64,000 bases of DNA from assembly GCA_024231955.1 (NCBI GenBank), contig JAAEPZ010000591.1, positions 34,453 through 98,452 of the forward strand. The letters run 5' to 3'. Below, one piece after another: positions 61,163-64,000 of this stretch. Source of the stretch: a bacterium (lineage in GTDB: Bacteria > Krumholzibacteriota > Krumholzibacteriia > JACNKJ01). Every line of letters starts with the position of its first letter. The first letter of the stretch is position 1. The notes under the pieces were generated by a model that saw only the letters and a list, made by a program, of their open reading frames with translations, did not search any database and was not told the origin of the DNA. The position numbers and the translations under genes were made by a program.

Positions 61163-63901
61163 CTAACGGAGGAGAGTCAGTTTCCGGGCGAAGGTCTGCT
61201 CTCCGGTATCGAGTCGCAGGAAGTAGACGCCGGAGGGGAGCGCGCGACCGTTGTCGTCCGCGGCGGTCCACTCCAGGTGATGCTCTCCCGCGCTCTGGGG
61301 TCCATCGTGCAACGTCGCCACGTTGCGCCCATTAGTGTCGTGAACAGTGAGTCTGATCCGCCGGTCCCGCGCCAGGTTGTAGCGGAGACGCGTCTTCGGG
61401 TTGAAGGGGTTGGGGTGGTTGGCGAGGAGCCCGGTCGCAAAGAGCTCGGGCTGATCACCGACGGCCGTAGTCCCATAGGTCATCTCGACCGTGAGGACGC
61501 TGGCTGCGGGGATCTCAATCTCCACATAGCATATCGCCTCCTCGCCCGAATCGTCGATCTGCACCAGGGTGCCCTGACTCACTTCATAGGTGCCCGGACC
61601 GTTGGGCATCGTGAAGCGGAGCAGGGCATTTTCGAAACTCTCCTGGAGCAGGTTGGCTACCTGCGCCTCGGAGGTGGTGACGCCACCCTCGGTGCTCACA
61701 TTGTAGACAACCCGGAGATTGTTGCCCGAGCTGCCGGCGGAGAGGGTGGCGCGGGGGCTGAGCACGCCGTCGCTGACCTTGATCAGACGATAGGAGCGTT
61801 CACCGTGACAGGTGTTGTTCGTCGACAAACTCCAGGGCTGGGATACCAGACTACCCCCATCGCTGTGAACATGTCCCCACAGCTCCATATCGATGCCGAG
61901 GTAGGTGAGGTTGATCTGATTGCTGAAATCGTTATGGTGGAAGAGGACGTGCGACTGCGCGTCGGCCGAGGACGTGAGGTCGTTCGTCAGCCAGATGATC
62001 TGCGGCGAGGTGAAGCTGGCGGCGCCGTAGAATTCCGAGCGCCACATATCGTAGTTGTCGTAGGCTTCCAAGCCGATGAAATGAACAGGACCATAGTCGA
62101 AGCTGTAATTCTGCGTCCGCCACGGCGCTCCGGCGGGGGGAGCATTGAGCCGTCGCCAACCGAAAAAGCGCCACCAGTCGCGGCGGGCCGTGCCGTCCGC
62201 GGGCGGCGTGCTGTCCCAACCGCCGAGATCGTGATTGCCGCCCACGAGGTAAACCGGCACCTGCAACTCCGCCAGCAGATGCTGCGCGCGTGAGTAGTAG
62301 CGGCGCTGGAGGAAATCCTCCAGTTCGCCCTCGTTGATCAGATCCCCGGTGAGCAGAATGAATTCGGGGTTGATGATGTTGATGTCGTCGAAGACCGCGC
62401 GCAGATCGACGTTCGAACTGGAGTCGGTCTCCGAGCCGGCTTGGGTGTAGTAGAGATTGGTGGGCAGGTGGGTGTCGGTGATCTGAATGAAGTAGAAGTC
62501 CTCACGGATGGCGGGGATGATCCGTACGGCGTTGCGCGTCGTGTCGAGGATGCCGCCGTCGGCGGATACCTGCAGATCGTAGAGTTCGTAGAATGGGATA
62601 CCGGCGGGTAACAGCAACCTGAGTTCCCACCAGGTGGTGGCGGTGTTCAGTGTCGCATCCAGCAACTCCAGCGGTTGCAGACGGGATCCGAACAGGAGAC
62701 GCGCAGCCCAGCCGGTGGTGGTCGGGTCGGCCTCGCATTCGACAAGTAGAGTATCGCCGGACGTGATGATCGCAGGAACGTTGAGCAGAGGACGTTGAAT
62801 CACGGTGAGGGTGTCGCCGAAAGCGAAGCCCCCCTCAGCCTCGGCAAGAACGAAATCATGCGGTGAGGTCTGCCCCTCGGTGATGGTCACCCAGGTCTCC
62901 TCGTCGCCGTAGCCGACAGCGTTGGCCACCAGACGCCAGCTGCCCTGCGGCAGTGTGGCGGCGGCGACGCCGGAGTTATCGCACTCCATCCGCAAGTAGA
63001 TCGAACCGCCATTATCATAAACGTCGATACCGGCATCCGGGATGGGGAGGTCGGTGTCGATTGCGGTTACCGTGCAGTTCGACAGCCCCACGGCCAGCCC
63101 CTGCAGCTCGTGGATGATATCGGCTGCGGAGGCCACATCGCCGTCCCCCAGGGTCAGGTAGCGGGTATAGGCCACCTCCCCCTGCGCAGGGATATCCAGA
63201 GTCGTCACATTGATGTCGGTCCAGCCGGAGCCGTGATCCCCCCAGAGAGAGGGCTCCTGGGCGCAATAACCGTAGGAGACGTTCTCGGCGACACCCGCCA
63301 GCCAGGCGCAGACCGTGTCGCCGGTCAGGGTGAAGCCGAAGCCGGGGGCGAAGTTGTCACAGGAGCCCCAGGAGAGCGCGTCACCCAGTATGAAGTCGGT
63401 GAACGCCGTTGAGCCGGTGTTGTGCAGAGTGGTGGTGAGCATGATGCTGGACGCCCCCTCCGCCAGGGTGTAATCCGTGCTGACGAGGAGCTGGGAGGAT
63501 TGCGAATCCCGACCTTCGACACGGATAATCGCGGGACCGCCGCCTGCACCGTCGGCGATGATGCTGATGGAGGTGTACTCGGCCTGGCGCGGCCAGTCGT
63601 CGTTGAAGTAGGTGTAGAACTCGGCCAGCGCGTCACCCGATTCTCCCACCCTGGCGACGTCGATGATATTGCCGCCGGTGGCCGCATAGTAGCCGGAGTG
63701 TGCTGGCGCACTGATGATCACGGCCATCAACCCGTTCGCGATCAGATAGTCGCCGATCTGACCGTCGGCATCCGCACCGGACAGCAGCTGATCCGTCGCT
63801 GTGATCGGTACGGCCGTAACCTCGGCAACAGCAGGCGAGGGGGCGGTCAGGGCAAAGATGGCAATCAGAATTACGAGGAGGTATGGGAAACGATTAAACA
63901 C
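61163..63901 (-). CDS. Secreted calcineurin-type metallophosphoesterase with C-terminal sorting-type domain
   Basis: This 912-residue protein has a signal peptide (MFNRFPYLLVILIAIFALTA ending PAVA), a long N-terminal beta-rich part, a metallophosphoesterase core with 'FIQITDTHLPTNLYY', FILLTGDLINEG, YLVGGNHDLGGWD, VLFHHNDFS and 'MELWGHVHSDGGS', and a final HPNPFNPKTRL...FARKLTLLR tail. All metal ligands (Asp-His, Gly-Asp, Asn-His-Asp, His, Gly-His-x-His) are present. It cleaves phosphoesters outside the cytoplasm and is probably surface-attached. GTG 63901 follows GGAG at good spacing; ATG 63937 is an alternative. Confidence 0.88.
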   Translation of the reverse strand: MFNRFPYLLVILIAIFALTAPSPAVAEVTAVPITATDQLLSGADADGQIGDYLIANGLMAVIISAPAHSGYYAATGGNIIDVARVGESGDALAEFYTYFNDDWPRQAEYTSISIIADGAGGGPAIIRVEGRDSQSSQLLVSTDYTLAEGASSIMLTTTLHNTGSTAFTDFILGDALSWGSCDNFAPGFGFTLTGDTVCAWLAGVAENVSYGYCAQEPSLWGDHGSGWTDINVTTLDIPAQGEVAYTRYLTLGDGDVASAADIIHELQGLAVGLSNCTVTAIDTDLPIPDAGIDVYDNGGSIYLRMECDNSGVAAATLPQGSWRLVANAVGYGDEETWVTITEGQTSPHDFVLAEAEGGFAFGDTLTVIQRPLLNVPAIITSGDTLLVECEADPTTTGWAARLLFGSRLQPLELLDATLNTATTWWELRLLLPAGIPFYELYDLQVSADGGILDTTRNAVRIIPAIREDFYFIQITDTHLPTNLYYTQAGSETDSSSNVDLRAVFDDINIINPEFILLTGDLINEGELEDFLQRRYYSRAQHLLAELQVPVYLVGGNHDLGGWDSTPPADGTARRDWWRFFGWRRLNAPPAGAPWRTQNYSFDYGPVHFIGLEAYDNYDMWRSEFYGAASFTSPQIIWLTNDLTSSADAQSHVLFHHNDFSNQINLTYLGIDMELWGHVHSDGGSLVSQPWSLSTNNTCHGERSYRLIKVSDGVLSPRATLSAGSSGNNLRVVYNVSTEGGVTTSEAQVANLLQESFENALLRFTMPNGPGTYEVSQGTLVQIDDSGEEAICYVEIEIPAASVLTVEMTYGTTAVGDQPELFATGLLANHPNPFNPKTRLRYNLARDRRIRLTVHDTNGRNVATLHDGPQSAGEHHLEWTAADDNGRALPSGVYFLRLDTGEQTFARKLTLLR

Positions 63902-64000
63902 CGTGAGACTCCGAACATGAAAAGGTGAGGGCAGCATCCAACCCGTAACTATACCACATTCGGGAGGTCCGAGGGGAGGCCTTCCTGGTCGACAGGAGGA

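Noticed and set aside
61004..62293. 429-codon plus-strand frame
   Set aside because: It is antisense to the metallophosphoesterase gene and crosses that gene's terminator.

Overview
The window looks like chromosomal DNA from an uncultured Gram-negative bacterium of the FCB group, such as the Krumholzibacteria/Eisenbacteria/Latescibacteria-type lineages. Three large secreted proteins (ending at 24700, at 57976 and, on the minus strand, at 61163) finish with the roughly 80-residue NPFNP...(Y/L)F.RL...KL.LL(K/R) tail that is characteristic of those phyla. Genes are GC-rich, have strong AGGAGG-type ribosome binding sites and often start with GTG or TTG. The phylum is inferred. There is no rRNA, no transposase, no CRISPR array and no phage cluster; the only tRNA is tRNA-Glu at 41738.

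Layout. 1-528 is the end of a secreted LolA-like protein, followed by two tandem covarying hairpins (574-764) with an identical apical loop. 1095-5929 holds a beta-propeller protein, a YvlB-like/DUF2089 pair under a palindromic operator, a MEMO1-like protein and an alkaline phosphatase. 6569-10338 is a two-component block. 10541-14903 is a methyltransferase-GNAT fusion and a tricorn-like protease. 14994-16367 is a GH29 fucosidase. 16439-20503 is an operon for a sigma factor, a zinc-binding membrane anti-sigma-like protein and an exported TPR-CHAT protease. 20615-30722 carries an FG-GAP protein, an amidase, an FGE-like protein, a CYTH protein, a REC-HDOD regulator, a small coiled-coil protein and a lipoprotein. 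30729-35416 is a second, divergently arranged TPR-CHAT / sigma / anti-sigma-like set. 35618-38956 is a second GH29 enzyme with CHB_HEX_C and PA14-like domains, then a porin.

39111-41586 is an SOS operon (dinB, an unknown ORF, lexA) under a sigma70-like promoter whose spacer is a 7-4-7 dyad, a candidate LexA box. tRNA-Glu follows. Its last 16 bases are repeated 154 bp downstream, and after that comes a visibly AT-richer insert with a TIR-domain protein carrying a Fis-type helix-turn-helix and a multi-pass membrane protein, which looks like a small defence islet. 44102-54463 holds a TPR lipoprotein, an S9 peptidase, a two-domain VOC protein, an HD protein, a two-gene kinase operon, an isocitrate/isopropylmalate dehydrogenase and a queuosine-tRNA mannosyltransferase homologue. 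54611-63901 holds a CotH/malectin/LTD surface protein, a VTT membrane protein, a reductive-dehalogenase-like Fe-S protein, a GNAT protein and a secreted metallophosphoesterase.

The strongest leads are the duplicated sigma / anti-sigma / TPR-CHAT module, in which the exported CHAT protease could be the site-1 protease for its anti-sigma partner; the TIR-Fis fusion at the tRNA-Glu scar; the tandem covarying hairpins; and the candidate LexA operator. All assignments come from reading motifs by eye; no database search was run.
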